From Paracoccus denitrificans (GTDB lineage Bacteria; Pseudomonadota; Alphaproteobacteria; Rhodobacterales; Rhodobacteraceae): a stretch of 64,000 nucleotides of DNA. Positions 17,776-27,617 of this stretch are shown here, one piece after another. How positions within the stretch are numbered: the first letter of the stretch is position 1; each line of letters begins with the position of its first letter. The translations under genes were made by a program, and so were the position numbers. Location of the stretch: assembly GCF_900100045.1 (NCBI RefSeq), contig NZ_FNEA01000005.1, forward strand, positions 1 to 64,000, written 5' to 3'. The notes beneath the pieces are model-generated. The model saw only the letters and a program-made list of their open reading frames with translations. It was not told the origin of the DNA and ran no database searches.

Positions 17776-18924
17776 ATGCCCCAGAAACCGACCGCATGTC
17801 TTGCGCTTGCCGACGGCACCGTGTTCCACGGCCAGGGCTTCGGCGCGGTCGGGGAAGTGGTGGCCGAACTGGTCTTCAACACCGCGATGACCGGCTATCA
17901 GGAGATCATGACCGATCCCTCCTATGCCAGCCAGATCGTGACCTTCACATTTCCCCATATCGGCAATACCGGCGTGACCGAGCAGGACGACGAGGCGCCC
18001 GAGCCCGTCGCCCCGGGCATCGTGGTGAAATGGGATCCGACCGAGCCCTCGAACTGGCGGGCCAGCGCCGATCTGGTCGACTGGATGGCCCGGCGCGGCC
18101 GCATCGGCATCGGCGGCGTCGACACCCGCCGCCTGACCCGCGCGATCCGCCAGCAGGGCTCGCCGCATGTCGTGCTGGCCCATGACCCCGAGGGGAATTT
18201 CGACATCGCCGCCATGGTCGCCAAGGCGCGCGACTGGCAGGGCATCGTCGGATTGGACCTCGCCAGGGAGGTCAGCTGCCGGCAAAGCTATCGCTGGGAC
18301 GAGGGGCTGTGGTCCTGGCCCGGAACCTTTGGCCAGTCGGACGAGAAAAAGCCCTTCCGGGTCGTCGCCGTCGATTATGGCGCAAAGCGCAACATCCTGC
18401 GCTCGCTGGCGCAAAGCGGTGCCGAGGTGACGGTCCTGCCCGCCACCGCCACCGCCGAGGAGGTGCTGGCCCACGACCCCGAGGGCGTGTTCCTGTCGAA
18501 CGGCCCGGGCGATCCGGCCGCGACCGGCGAATATGCCGTGCCGATGATCCGCGAACTGCTGGGCAAGGACCTGCCAATCTTCGGGATCTGCCTTGGCCAT
18601 CAAATGCTTGCACTGGCGCTTGGCGCCAGCACGATCAAGATGAACCACGGCCATCACGGCGCCAACCACCCCGTCAAGGACGTGGAAACCGGCAAGGTCG
18701 AGATCACCTCGATGAACCACGGCTTCGCGGTGGATGCGCAGACCCTGCCCGAAGGCGTGATCGAGACCCATGTCAGTCTGTTCGACGGCTCGAATTGCGG
18801 GCTGCGGGTGGCCGACAGGCCGGTCTTCTCGGTGCAATATCACCCCGAGGCCAGCCCCGGCCCGCAGGACAGCGCCTATCTGTTCGACCGCTTTACCGAG
18901 GCGATGCGCAGCCGCCGCGGCTGA
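17776..18924 (+). CDS. carA: Carbamoyl-phosphate synthase small (glutaminase) subunit
   Basis: Glutamine amidotransferase subunit of carbamoyl-phosphate synthase, feeding arginine and pyrimidine synthesis; 382 residues, normal length. The N-terminal half has the CarA-specific FNTAMTGYQEI and TFPHIGNTG. The C-terminal class I amidotransferase domain shows the nucleophile in GICLGHQ and the His/Glu pair in QYHPEASPGP. The ATG at 17776 has GGAG 7 bases upstream; a GTG at 17770 is in frame but abuts that site. The large subunit gene is not in the window. Confidence 0.97.
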   Translation: MPQKPTACLALADGTVFHGQGFGAVGEVVAELVFNTAMTGYQEIMTDPSYASQIVTFTFPHIGNTGVTEQDDEAPEPVAPGIVVKWDPTEPSNWRASADLVDWMARRGRIGIGGVDTRRLTRAIRQQGSPHVVLAHDPEGNFDIAAMVAKARDWQGIVGLDLAREVSCRQSYRWDEGLWSWPGTFGQSDEKKPFRVVAVDYGAKRNILRSLAQSGAEVTVLPATATAEEVLAHDPEGVFLSNGPGDPAATGEYAVPMIRELLGKDLPIFGICLGHQMLALALGASTIKMNHGHHGANHPVKDVETGKVEITSMNHGFAVDAQTLPEGVIETHVSLFDGSNCGLRVADRPVFSVQYHPEASPGPQDSAYLFDRFTEAMRSRRG

Positions 18925-18945
18925 TCGTTCCCGAAAAGGCCGCGA

Positions 18946-18960
18946 TTAACCCGTTCTTAA
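18946..18960 (+). promoter_or_regulatory. CtrA-type binding site (TTAA-N7-TTAA)
   Basis: TTAA at 18946-18949 and TTAA at 18957-18960 are separated by exactly 7 bases and followed by CC, the full consensus for the alphaproteobacterial cell-cycle regulator CtrA. It lies about 52 bases before the glycosyltransferase start, suggesting CtrA control of that gene. Confidence 0.55.
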
Positions 18961-19011
18961 CCCTCTGGATGCCAGAGAGGGGGTCGGAATGACCCAGACC
19001 GGGAATCGCGC

Positions 19012-21108
19012 ATGGCCCGCATCGTCCCTATCAGGCCCTTCGAAGGCATACCTGTCCTGGCGGCCCTGCCGGACCCCGCCGAGACGGTCGTGTCGGCCCG
19101 CGACCTGCGGCCGCTCGGCCAGATCCTGATCGAGGACGGCGCAGTCGACCCGCGCAACCTGTTCAAGGCGCTGGTCATGCGCCAGCGCCAGTCGGCACGG
19201 CTGGGCGAGATCCTGCTGGCGAACGGCTGGGTGCGGGAAGAGGCGCTGATCCGCGCCCTGTCCCGGCAATGGCGCGCCAGCGTGCTGGACCTGAAGGCGC
19301 TGCCGCCCGATCCGCGCCTGGTCGATGCGATGGGGGCGCAGCTTTGCCTGGCCGAGGGGGCGGTGCCCTGGCGGCGCGTCGGCGGCGTGACCTTCATCGC
19401 CACCGCCCGGCCAGAAGGATTCCAGGCGTTGCAGGACCGCCTGCCCCAGGATTTCGGCGCGGTGCGCATGTTGCTGTGTTCGGAAAACGCCGCGCGCGAG
19501 GCGATCCTGGCCCTGCGCCGCACCGCGCTGATCCGCCAGGCTGAAACCCGCGTTCCCGCCCATGAAAGCTGCCGCACCCGCAACGAGCGCCGCTTCGGCC
19601 GAATCGCAGTGATCCTGATCGCGGCAACGGTGCTGGGGTTGCTGCTGGCACCGATCGCGGTGATCGCCTTGCTGACGGGTTGGACGGTGCTGACGCTGAT
19701 CGCCTCGGCCGCGTTGAAGCTGCTCTCCTTTGCCGCCATCCTGCGCCGACACCGCCGGGACCGCACCAAGGCCGAGGCCATGGCGCGCGATGCGATCCCG
19801 CCGCCCGAGATGACGGCACCGCTGCCGGTGATCTCGGTCATGGTGCCGCTGTTCGCCGAGGCCGATATCGCCGAAAAGCTGATCGGCCGGCTGTCGCGGC
19901 TGGACTACCCGCGCGAGTTGATGGACATCCTGATCGTGGTCGAGGAAACCGACAGCGTCACCTGCGCGGCGCTGGAGGACGCCCGTCTGCCCCGCTGGCT
20001 GCGGGTCGTGAAGGTGCCGGACGGGCCGGTGCGCACCAAGCCGCGGGCACTGAACTATGCGCTGAACTTCTGCCGCGGCTCGATCATCGGGGTCTGGGAT
20101 GCCGAGGACCGGCCCGAGCCCGGCCAGTTGCTCAAGGTCGCACGCGGCTTTCATTTCGCGCCGCCCGAGGTGGTCTGCCTGCAAGGCGTGCTGGACTATT
20201 ACAACCCGCGCACCAACTGGCTGGCGCGCGCCTTTACCATCGAATACGCCTCGTGGTTCCGTGGCACGCTGGCCGGGGCGGCGGCGCTGGATCTGGTGGT
20301 GCCGCTGGGGGGAACCACGCTGTTCTTCCGCCGCGAGGCACTGGAAGAGGTCGGCGCCTGGGACGCCTGGAACGTTACCGAGGATGCCGACCTGGGCGTG
20401 CGCCTGACCCGGCGCGGCTATCGCACGCGGATGCTGGACACCGTAACGCATGAAGAAGCGAATTGCCGCCTGATCCCCTGGGTCAAGCAGCGGTCGCGCT
20501 GGCTCAAGGGCTTTGCCATGACCTGGGGTGTGCATATGCGCGACCCGGTGGCGCTGTGGCGCGATCTGGGCGCACGGCGCTTCATCGGCTTGCAGGTGCA
20601 GCTTTTCGCCTCGGTCTCGCAATACCTGCTGGCGCCGGTACTGTGGAGCTTTTGGCTGCTCAGCCTCGGCCTGCCGCATCCGATGCGCGGGATGCTGTCG
20701 GGCATGCTGGGCGGCAATGCCATCGCCATCCTGTTCACGCTGTTCGTGGCCTCGGAACTGCTGAACATCGCCATCGGGCTTTGGGCGGTGCGCGGGCGGG
20801 GGCATCGCCACCTGCTGCCCTGGGTGCCGACGCTGCACCTGTATTTCCCGCTCGGCTGCCTGGCGGCCTGGAAGGCGATCTACGAGGTGGTGGCCAAGCC
20901 CTTCTACTGGGACAAGACGCAGCACGGCATCTTCGAGGCCGGCCAGGAAGAGGCGCCCGAGCCCGCACCCATCGCGCCGGGCAGGCTGATCCCGCTGCGC
21001 AAGGTGGCCGATCTGCACCCCTTGGCGCTGATTGCCGACCCGGCCATGCCTGCTCCGCGCTCGAAGCGCAACTGGGCTTTCCTGCGCGGCAAACGCCTGA
21101 CCGCATGA
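19012..21108 (+). CDS. MshEN-domain membrane glycosyltransferase, family 2 (cellulose-synthase-like)
   Basis: Inner-membrane processive-type glycosyltransferase of 698 residues. Residues about 33-90 carry two back-to-back 24-residue motifs (LGQILIEDG and LGEILLANG, each followed by a L-x-x-A-L helix), the pattern of the MshEN/GspE N-terminal domain that binds cyclic di-GMP. Two helices follow at about 195-245. The GT2 domain has VWDAED, TEDADLGVR and QRSRWLKG, the D, D and Q-x-x-R-W motifs of cellulose-synthase-like enzymes, followed by further helices. It probably makes or exports a polysaccharide under c-di-GMP control. The ATG at 19012 has only a weak GGGA; a stronger-looking ATG at 18989 is out of frame. 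The sugar made is unknown. Confidence 0.88.
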   Translation: MARIVPIRPFEGIPVLAALPDPAETVVSARDLRPLGQILIEDGAVDPRNLFKALVMRQRQSARLGEILLANGWVREEALIRALSRQWRASVLDLKALPPDPRLVDAMGAQLCLAEGAVPWRRVGGVTFIATARPEGFQALQDRLPQDFGAVRMLLCSENAAREAILALRRTALIRQAETRVPAHESCRTRNERRFGRIAVILIAATVLGLLLAPIAVIALLTGWTVLTLIASAALKLLSFAAILRRHRRDRTKAEAMARDAIPPPEMTAPLPVISVMVPLFAEADIAEKLIGRLSRLDYPRELMDILIVVEETDSVTCAALEDARLPRWLRVVKVPDGPVRTKPRALNYALNFCRGSIIGVWDAEDRPEPGQLLKVARGFHFAPPEVVCLQGVLDYYNPRTNWLARAFTIEYASWFRGTLAGAAALDLVVPLGGTTLFFRREALEEVGAWDAWNVTEDADLGVRLTRRGYRTRMLDTVTHEEANCRLIPWVKQRSRWLKGFAMTWGVHMRDPVALWRDLGARRFIGLQVQLFASVSQYLLAPVLWSFWLLSLGLPHPMRGMLSGMLGGNAIAILFTLFVASELLNIAIGLWAVRGRGHRHLLPWVPTLHLYFPLGCLAAWKAIYEVVAKPFYWDKTQHGIFEAGQEEAPEPAPIAPGRLIPLRKVADLHPLALIADPAMPAPRSKRNWAFLRGKRLTA

Positions 21109-21244
21109 GGTTTCATAGGCACTTCGGACAGCGCGAAAGCAAGCAGTTCATCGGCCCCCACGGCAATCGGCCGGGAAAGGCGGGAACCGGCCCGCATCGC
21201 CGGCGCCCACGCCGGGCAGGATCGCCCGGAGCGGCGCGATATTC

Positions 21245-24046
21245 CTATTCCGCCCGCACCTCGACCCCCGCCAGCACGCCGTCGATGACGGCGCCCGCCG
21301 TCGCGACGGTCTCGGCCAGCCGCTTGGCCAGATCCTCCAGCGAGGCCGTGCCGGTTTCGCGCAGCAGGAAGGCCTGCCCGCCCTTGCCCAGATTGTCCAT
21401 GTCCAGCGGTTTTTCGGTCAGCAGCCGGCCGGCGCATTGCAGATTCCACAGGAAGCGCCGGGCCGAGGCCAGCCTCTCGCCATCCTCGCGCCCGATCAGC
21501 CCGGTCCGCGGCCCGGTGCGCAATTGCGCCTGCACCGCGCGCGCGGACGAGCCGGCACGCAGCGCGAAACATTGCGCCAGCAATTCGATGTCCTGCAACC
21601 GGCCGCGGCCGATCTTGGCCTCCCAGGCGCCATCGGGTGCCTTGGCGGCAAAGATGCGGGCGCGCATCCCGGCCAGGTCCGGCATGACCCGAGGGTCCGA
21701 GCCGCGGTTTTGCAACACATCGACACGCAGCGCCTCGACCTCGCCGGCCAGCGCCGCGGCATCGGTGCCGCAAGTGCCGATCACCCGGGCGCGGGTCAGG
21801 GCCAGGTGCTCCCAGGTCCAGGCCTCGGTCATCTGGTAGTCGCGAAAGCTCTGCACCGAGGTCGCCACCGGCCCCTGCCGCCCCGAAGGACGCAGCCGCA
21901 TGTCCACCTCGTAAAGCCGCCCGGCCGAGGTCGGCGCCGACAGCGCCGTGATCATCGCCTGGGTCAGCCGCGCATAATAGGCCCGCGTCGCCAGGGGCTT
22001 CGACCCCTCGGACGCCTCTTGCCCGGCGGCGTCGTAAATGACGATGAGGTCCAGGTCGGACGAGGCATTGAGCTGTCGCGCGCCCAGCGAGCCCATGCCC
22101 AGCACCACCGCCCCCCGGCCCGGCGCCGGACCGTGCCTGCGGGCGAATTCCGCAGCGACCACCGGGAACAGCGCGGCGACCGCGGCATCGGCGACATCGG
22201 CATATTGCCCCCCTGCCTCCTCGGCACCGATCAGGCTGCGCAGGTGGTGGACGCCGATGCGGAACTGCCATTCATGCGCCCAGCGCCGTGCCGCATCCAG
22301 CGCCTGTTCATAGCCGCCATTGGGGCCCGTCAGCGCCGAATCCAGCAACTGGCCGATCTGACGGCGCAACTCGGCCATGCCCGGCCAGGCCGAGAAGAAG
22401 CTGCCGGCCAGCACCGCGTCCAGCACCTCGGCATGGCGCGCAAGATAGGCCGCAAGCCCAGGCGCGGTGCCGCAGATATCGACGATCAGTTCGATCAGTT
22501 GCGGATTGGCCTCGAAAAGCGAGAAAAGCTGCACCCCGGCGGGCAGCCCGGCCAGAAAGGCGTCGAACCGCGCCAGCGCCTCCTCGGCATGGGCGGCGGC
22601 GGTCAGGCGGGTCAGCAGATCGGGCTCGATCCGGGCAAAGACCTCGCGGCCGCGCGCCGAACGCAGGGCGGGATAGCTGCGCCAGCGTTCCACCATCGCC
22701 TCGGCCTCGGGGGAAAGCGTCGGCCGGGCGCGGCGCTCGCCGGGGGCGAAGAAATCGCCGGTCAGCGCCTCGACCCGGGCCAGGCGTGCGGCCAGGCGCT
22801 CCGACCAGGCGGCGGTATCGGCATCGCCCATCATCCGGGCGATGGTCTCGACCCCCTCAGCCGAGTTCGGCAACGTATGGGTCTGGGCGTCGTTCACCAT
22901 CTGGATGCGATGCTCGATCTCGCGATGCTCGCGGTAATGCGCGGTCAGTTCGCGGGCCACGTCGGGCGGCACCCAGCCCTTTTCGGCCAACCGCGCCAGC
23001 CCCTCGACCGTGCCGCGCACGCGCAGGTCGGGGTCGCGGCCTCCGGCGATCAACTGGCGGGTCTGGGTGAAGAATTCGATCTCGCGGATGCCGCCCTGGC
23101 CCAGCTTCATGTTGTGACCCGGCACCTCGATGCGGCCGGAGAGACCCTTGTGCTCGCGGATGCGCAGCCGCATGTCATGCGCGTCCTGGATGGTGGCGAA
23201 ATCCAGGTGGCGCCGCCAGACGAAGGGGCGCAGCTCGCGCAGGAAACGCGCGCCCGCCGCCAGATCGCCCGCGCAGGCGCGTGCCTTGATATAGGCGCTG
23301 CGTTCCCAGGTGCGGCCCTCGGCCTCGTAATAGGCCAGCGCCGCCGAGATCGAGATGCAGACCGGCGTCACCGCGGCATCGGGTCGCAGCCGCAGGTCGG
23401 TGCGGAAGACATAGCCCTGATCGGTATTGTCCGAGATCGTCGCCGCCGCCTTGCGGGTGGCGCGGATCAGGCTGGCACGGGCCTCGTACTGGTCGTCCGG
23501 GGCATAGGCGCTGTCGTCGTAAAGCACGATCAGGTCGATGTCCGAGGAATAGTTCAGCTCTCCCGCGCCCATCTTGCCCATGGCCAGCGCCACGATGCCG
23601 CCGGCCTCGGCCCCGGTCGGGGGCAGCTTGCCGCGCGCCTGCTCGGCCGCGACATGGGCACGCAGCGCCAGGTCGGTGGCGCGGTCGGCCAGGTCGGTCA
23701 GCGCGCCGGTCACCTGCTCCAGCGTCCAGACGCCGCCCAGATCGGCCAGCGCCGCCCACAGCGCCACCCGCCGCTTGGCGCGGCGCAGCGCGGGGCCAAG
23801 GGCATCGGCGGAAAGCGTCTCGAACCCCGCCGTCTCGTGCGCGACGACATCCTCATGCGCCAGCGCCTCGGGCAGCCAGTCGGCTTCGCGCTCGATCAGC
23901 CCGGCCAGATAGGGGCTGCACCCGGCGGCCCCCCGGATCAGGTCGCCCAAGCGGGGATCGGCGATCCCGGCCGCCTGCAGCGCGGAAAGGCCGCGGGCGG
24001 GATCGGCAGGAATGGGCAGGCGGGTGATGCGGGCGGCGAAATCCAT
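21245..24046 (-). CDS. glnE: Bifunctional glutamine synthetase adenylyltransferase/deadenylylase
   Basis: Regulates nitrogen assimilation by attaching and removing AMP on glutamine synthetase; 933 residues, typical for GlnE. It has two nucleotidyltransferase domains: the N-terminal adenylyl-removing domain with [13 protein letters not shown] at about 169-181, and the C-terminal adenylyl-transfer domain with [13 protein letters not shown] at about 660. [23 protein letters not shown], read in two parts, lies between them and is characteristic of the family. It is a single gene convergent with the glycosyltransferase. The strand opposite is open for very long stretches, which is a codon-bias shadow and not a gene. 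Confidence 0.96.
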   Translation of the reverse strand: MDFAARITRLPIPADPARGLSALQAAGIADPRLGDLIRGAAGCSPYLAGLIEREADWLPEALAHEDVVAHETAGFETLSADALGPALRRAKRRVALWAALADLGGVWTLEQVTGALTDLADRATDLALRAHVAAEQARGKLPPTGAEAGGIVALAMGKMGAGELNYSSDIDLIVLYDDSAYAPDDQYEARASLIRATRKAAATISDNTDQGYVFRTDLRLRPDAAVTPVCISISAALAYYEAEGRTWERSAYIKARACAGDLAAGARFLRELRPFVWRRHLDFATIQDAHDMRLRIREHKGLSGRIEVPGHNMKLGQGGIREIEFFTQTRQLIAGGRDPDLRVRGTVEGLARLAEKGWVPPDVARELTAHYREHREIEHRIQMVNDAQTHTLPNSAEGVETIARMMGDADTAAWSERLAARLARVEALTGDFFAPGERRARPTLSPEAEAMVERWRSYPALRSARGREVFARIEPDLLTRLTAAAHAEEALARFDAFLAGLPAGVQLFSLFEANPQLIELIVDICGTAPGLAAYLARHAEVLDAVLAGSFFSAWPGMAELRRQIGQLLDSALTGPNGGYEQALDAARRWAHEWQFRIGVHHLRSLIGAEEAGGQYADVADAAVAALFPVVAAEFARRHGPAPGRGAVVLGMGSLGARQLNASSDLDLIVIYDAAGQEASEGSKPLATRAYYARLTQAMITALSAPTSAGRLYEVDMRLRPSGRQGPVATSVQSFRDYQMTEAWTWEHLALTRARVIGTCGTDAAALAGEVEALRVDVLQNRGSDPRVMPDLAGMRARIFAAKAPDGAWEAKIGRGRLQDIELLAQCFALRAGSSARAVQAQLRTGPRTGLIGREDGERLASARRFLWNLQCAGRLLTEKPLDMDNLGKGGQAFLLRETGTASLEDLAKRLAETVATAGAVIDGVLAGVEVRAE

Positions 24047-24206
24047 GGCCGCAGCCTAGCCGCAGCCCGCGCCGCGTCAATGCCGCGCGGATGGACCGGA
24101 ACGTTCAAATCTTACGGTTTTCCATGCTTGGCGGCAGGGACAACTATTGCTAGGCTCAGCCCCAGAGCAATTGACCCCAGACACGCCGCAGCCGAAACGC
24201 GCAGAC

Positions 24207-24272
24207 ATGAGAATGACCCGACCGCATGCGCCCGCAAGCATGCTGCACCCCAGAAGCCGGGGGTGCGGCTGA
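24207..24272 (+). CDS. Possible 21-codon upstream ORF coupled to bpt
   Basis: An ATG at 24207 opens a 21-codon frame (starting MRMTRPHAP) whose TGA at 24270-24272 shares its last base with the bpt ATG. The bpt start itself has no clear ribosome-binding site, so ribosomes finishing this frame could restart there. No close ribosome-binding site precedes the small frame either, and it may be chance. Confidence 0.25.
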   Translation: MRMTRPHAPASMLHPRSRGCG

Positions 24273-25117
24273 TGCGGCACACCCTGCCTCATGCGCCGCA
24301 ATTCTATGTGACGGCTCCGCAGCCCTGCCCTTACCTGCACGGGCGGGCCGAGCGCAAGCTGTTCACCGCGCTGGCAGGCGATTCGGCCAATGAACTGAAC
24401 AACGCCCTGTCGCGCCAGGGCTTTCGCCGCTCGCAGAATGTGCTTTACCGGCCCAGCTGCGAAAGCTGCGTCGCCTGCATGTCGGCGCGCATCCGGGTCT
24501 CGGAGTTCGAGCCCTCGCGCACGCAGCGCCGGATCGCGCGCAGGAACGCGCATCTGCGCCGGCTCGCCACCAGCGCCTGGGCAACCGAAGAGCAATACGA
24601 GCTGTTCCGCGCCTATCTGGACGAGCGCCATGCCGACGGCGGCATGGCCGACATGGACATCTTCGAATTCGCCGCGATGATCGAGGAGACGCCGGTGCGC
24701 ACCCGCGTCATCGAATATCGCGCGCATCAGGGCGACAGCAGCGAAATCCCGCCCCCGCCCGACAGCGACCAACTGGTCGCGGTCTGCCTGACCGACGTGC
24801 TGGATGACGGGCTGAGCCTGGTCTACAGCTTCTACGACCCGGCGCTGGAAGGCTTCAGCCTGGGCACGCACATCATCCTGGACCATATCGACCTGGCGCG
24901 CAGCGCCGGCCTGCCCTTCGTCTATCTGGGCTATTGGGTGCCGGGCAGCCGCAAGATGGACTACAAGGCGAAATTCTCGGCGCTGGAGATCTACAAGGGC
25001 GGCGTCTGGCAGCCGATCGGCGACCCGGCGCAGCACACATCCGACATCCACCCCCTATCCATCGACCCCATCGTCGAGCAGGTGGCGCGCATCAATCTGC
25101 CGTCGAATCGGAGATGA
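24272..25117 (+). CDS. bpt: Aspartate/glutamate leucyltransferase (N-end rule, arginyltransferase-like)
   Basis: Aminoacyl-tRNA-protein transferase, 281 residues. It adds leucine to proteins with N-terminal Asp or Glu and so marks them for ClpS/ClpAP degradation. The N-terminal ATE domain shows the paired-cysteine motif [13 protein letters not shown] near residues 64-76. The C-terminal domain has [13 protein letters not shown] and [16 protein letters not shown]. The first Met of the family profile corresponds to the ATG at 24272. No strong ribosome-binding site is visible, but the start overlaps a short upstream frame by TGATG. It lies divergent from glnE. Confidence 0.93.
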   Translation: MRHTLPHAPQFYVTAPQPCPYLHGRAERKLFTALAGDSANELNNALSRQGFRRSQNVLYRPSCESCVACMSARIRVSEFEPSRTQRRIARRNAHLRRLATSAWATEEQYELFRAYLDERHADGGMADMDIFEFAAMIEETPVRTRVIEYRAHQGDSSEIPPPPDSDQLVAVCLTDVLDDGLSLVYSFYDPALEGFSLGTHIILDHIDLARSAGLPFVYLGYWVPGSRKMDYKAKFSALEIYKGGVWQPIGDPAQHTSDIHPLSIDPIVEQVARINLPSNRR

Positions 25118-25193
25118 TTACCGAAAAGCCGGCATACGGGTAAGAATATTTCAAGAATTTGCGACACCGGGTCATTTTCTTGGACAATCGCCA

Positions 25194-25222
25194 TTGACCG
25201 CGCCGCGCCGCCCCCATAGTTT
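25194..25222 (+). promoter_or_regulatory. Candidate promoter of ilvIH
   Basis: TTGACC at 25194-25199 is followed 15-17 bases later by CATAGTTT (25215-25222), a plausible -35/-10 pair. Transcription would start about 50 bases before the coding region, so the hairpin at 25234-25261 would fall inside a short leader. Confidence 0.4.
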
Positions 25223-25233
25223 CCCGCGACGCA

Positions 25234-25261
25234 GCGGGGGCGGCTTCCCCGCCGTGTTTTT
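25234..25261 (+). promoter_or_regulatory. Terminator-like hairpin in the ilvI leader (possible attenuator)
   Basis: GCGGGG (25234-25239) can pair with CCCCGC (25247-25252), and an alternative GGCGG/CCGCC stem overlaps it. TTTTT follows at 25257-25261, only 21 bases before the ilvI start. This looks like an intrinsic terminator inside the leader, so attenuation of ilvIH is possible. No leader peptide rich in branched-chain codons is visible. Confidence 0.4.
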
Positions 25262-25282
25262 GTTCAGAGATGGAGAATGAGC

Positions 25283-27037
25283 ATGTCCCGACAGATGACG
25301 GGTGCAAGGATGGTTATCGAAGCTCTGCGCGATCAGGGCGTCGATACGGTATTCGGCTATCCGGGCGGGGCGGTACTTCCCATTTATGACGAGATTTTCC
25401 AGCAGAACGACATCCGGCACATCCTGGTGCGCCACGAACAGGGCGCCGTCCACATGGCCGAGGGCTATGCCCGCTCGACCGGCAAGCCGGGGGTCGTCCT
25501 GGTCACCTCGGGACCTGGCGCGACCAATGCCGTCACCGGGCTGACCGATGCGCTGATGGATTCGATCCCCATCGTCGTGCTGACCGGGCAGGTTCCGACC
25601 TTCCTGATCGGCACCGACGGCTTCCAGGAGGCCGATACCATCGGCATCACCCGCCCCTGCACCAAGCATAACTGGCTGGTGAAAGAGACGGACGAGCTGG
25701 CGGCGACGATCCACAAGGCCTTCCACATCGCCACCTCGGGTCGTCCGGGGCCGGTGCTGATCGACATCCCGAAGGACGTGCAATTCGCCACCGGCGAATA
25801 TGTCGGGCCGAAACAGATCGAGACGCCCAGCTACCAGCCGGTGAAGAAAGGCGACCTGGCGACCATCACCCGGCTGGTCGAGCTGATGGAAACCGCCAAG
25901 CGGCCGATCTTCTATACCGGCGGCGGGGTGATCAATTCCGGCCCCGGCGCCAGCCAGCTTCTGCGCGAACTGGCCGAGGCGACGGGATTCCCGGTCACAT
26001 CGACGCTGATGGGGCTGGGCGCCTATCCGGCCTCGGGGTCGAAATGGATCGGCATGCTGGGCATGCATGGCCTTTACGAGGCCAACATGGCCATGCACGA
26101 CTGCGACCTGATGATCGCGGTCGGCGCGCGCTTCGACGACCGCATCACCGGGCGGGTCGCGGATTTCAGCCCCGGCTCGGTCAAGGCGCAGATCGACATC
26201 GACCCCAGCTCGATCAACAAGGTGATCCATGTCGACCTGCCCATCGTCGGCGATGTCGGCCATGTGCTGGAGGACATGCTGAAGGTCTGGAAATCCCGCG
26301 GCCGCAAGACCGATACCGAGGGACTGCGGGCATGGTGGGCGCAGATCGAACAGTGGAAGGCGCGCAACTGCCTCGCCTATCGCAACTCGGACAAGGTCAT
26401 CAAGCCGCAGCATGCCTTGCAGCGGCTGCAGGCGCTGACCGCGGGGCGCAGCCCCTATTTCACCACCGAGGTCGGCCAGCACCAGATGTGGGCGGCGCAG
26501 TTCCTGCATTTCGAGGATCCGAACCACTGGATGACCTCGGGCGGACTGGGCACGATGGGCTATGGCCTGCCCGCCTCGATCGGGGTGCAGGTCGCCCATC
26601 CCGAGGCGCTGGTCATCAACGTCGCCGGCGAGGCGTCCTGGCTGATGAACATGCAGGAAATGGCGACGGCGGTGCAGTTCCGCGCGCCGGTCAAGCAGTT
26701 CATCCTGAACAACGAACGCCTGGGCATGGTGCGGCAATGGCAGCAATTGCTGCATGGCGAGCGCTATAGCCAGAGCTGGTCGGAAAGCCTGCCCGATTTC
26801 GTGAAGCTGGCCGAAGCCTTCGGCTGCGGCGGGCGCACGGTTTCGGACCCGGCCGATCTGGACGCCGCGATCCAGGAGATGATCGACTATGACGGTCCGT
26901 TCATCCTGGACGTGCTGGTCGAGAAGCACGAGAACTGCTTCCCGATGATCCCCTCGGGCAAGCCGCATAACGAGATGCTGCTGGGCGAGGCCTCGACCGA
27001 AGGCGCCATCACCGGCGCCGGCGCGGCCTTGGTCTGA
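25283..27037 (+). CDS. ilvI: Acetolactate synthase large subunit
   Basis: Thiamine-diphosphate enzyme that makes acetolactate or acetohydroxybutyrate, the first common step of valine, leucine and isoleucine synthesis; about 584 residues. The three domains are visible: [13 protein letters not shown] with catalytic Glu in [15 protein letters not shown] (N-terminal), the FAD-contact middle region (about 200-340), and the C-terminal ThDP site. There [12 protein letters not shown] stands where most homologues have GDAS, followed by [13 protein letters not shown] codons lie at 25277 and 25283; GGAG is 7 bases from the second, which is chosen. It is followed after 14 bases by ilvH. Confidence 0.96.
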   Translation: MSRQMTGARMVIEALRDQGVDTVFGYPGGAVLPIYDEIFQQNDIRHILVRHEQGAVHMAEGYARSTGKPGVVLVTSGPGATNAVTGLTDALMDSIPIVVLTGQVPTFLIGTDGFQEADTIGITRPCTKHNWLVKETDELAATIHKAFHIATSGRPGPVLIDIPKDVQFATGEYVGPKQIETPSYQPVKKGDLATITRLVELMETAKRPIFYTGGGVINSGPGASQLLRELAEATGFPVTSTLMGLGAYPASGSKWIGMLGMHGLYEANMAMHDCDLMIAVGARFDDRITGRVADFSPGSVKAQIDIDPSSINKVIHVDLPIVGDVGHVLEDMLKVWKSRGRKTDTEGLRAWWAQIEQWKARNCLAYRNSDKVIKPQHALQRLQALTAGRSPYFTTEVGQHQMWAAQFLHFEDPNHWMTSGGLGTMGYGLPASIGVQVAHPEALVINVAGEASWLMNMQEMATAVQFRAPVKQFILNNERLGMVRQWQQLLHGERYSQSWSESLPDFVKLAEAFGCGGRTVSDPADLDAAIQEMIDYDGPFILDVLVEKHENCFPMIPSGKPHNEMLLGEASTEGAITGAGAALV

Positions 27038-27051
27038 TTTAGGAGAAGAAC

Positions 27052-27612
27052 ATGGCGGCACTGAACATCCAGAAGGGCGCATCCAGCCATTCGGCCTATG
27101 ACCTGCGCGACCCGAATGCCCAGGTCATCGAAAGCCATACGCTCGCGGTGCTGGTCGAGAACGAGCCGGGCGTGCTGGCGCGCGTCATCGGCCTGTTTTC
27201 CGGGCGCGGCTACAACATCGACAGTCTGACCGTGGCCGAGGTGGACCATCTTGGTCACCGTTCGCGCATCACCATCGTGACTCGCGGCACGCCCGCGGTG
27301 ATCGAACAGATCAAGGCGCAGCTCGGCCGCATCGTCCCGGTGCACGAGGTCCACGACCTGACCGTCGAAGGCCCCAGCGTCGAGCGCGAGCTGGGCCTGT
27401 TCAAGGTCACGAGCAAGGGCGACAAGCGGGTCGAGGCGCTGCGGATCGCCGAGATCTTTCGCGCCAGCGTGGTCGATTCGACGTTGGAAAGCTTCGTCTT
27501 CGAAATCACCGGCACGCCCGAGAAACTGGACGCATTCGCCGATCTGATGCGCCCCCTGGGGCTGTCGGACCAGGCCCGCACCGGCGTCGCCGCGCTGGCG
27601 CGCGGCGCCTGA
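27052..27612 (+). CDS. ilvH: Acetolactate synthase regulatory (small) subunit
   Basis: Regulatory partner of IlvI, 186 residues. The N-terminal ACT domain (about 25-100) starts SHTLAVLVENEPGVLARVIGLFSGRGYNIDSL, read in pieces, and binds valine for feedback inhibition. The C-terminal part (IFRASVVDSTLESFVFEITGTPEKLD region) is the second ACT-like domain. AGGAGAAG ends 4 bases before the ATG at 27052. It is in the same operon as ilvI. An N-terminal extension of about 20 residues before the ACT domain is somewhat longer than in the E. coli protein. Confidence 0.96.
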   Translation: MAALNIQKGASSHSAYDLRDPNAQVIESHTLAVLVENEPGVLARVIGLFSGRGYNIDSLTVAEVDHLGHRSRITIVTRGTPAVIEQIKAQLGRIVPVHEVHDLTVEGPSVERELGLFKVTSKGDKRVEALRIAEIFRASVVDSTLESFVFEITGTPEKLDAFADLMRPLGLSDQARTGVAALARGA

Positions 27613-27617
27613 ACGAA

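Noticed and set aside
18989-19014. ATG at 18989 as start of the glycosyltransferase
   Set aside because: It has a better ribosome-binding site than 19012 but is out of frame with the glycosyltransferase.
21109-21244. Terminator between the glycosyltransferase and glnE
   Set aside because: Several GC-rich partial pairings exist, but none gives a clean stem with a T-run.
21437-25117. A 1226-codon open frame on the plus strand opposite glnE
   Set aside because: It is a shadow from the strong third-position GC bias of glnE; only its last 281 codons (bpt) have family motifs and a real start.
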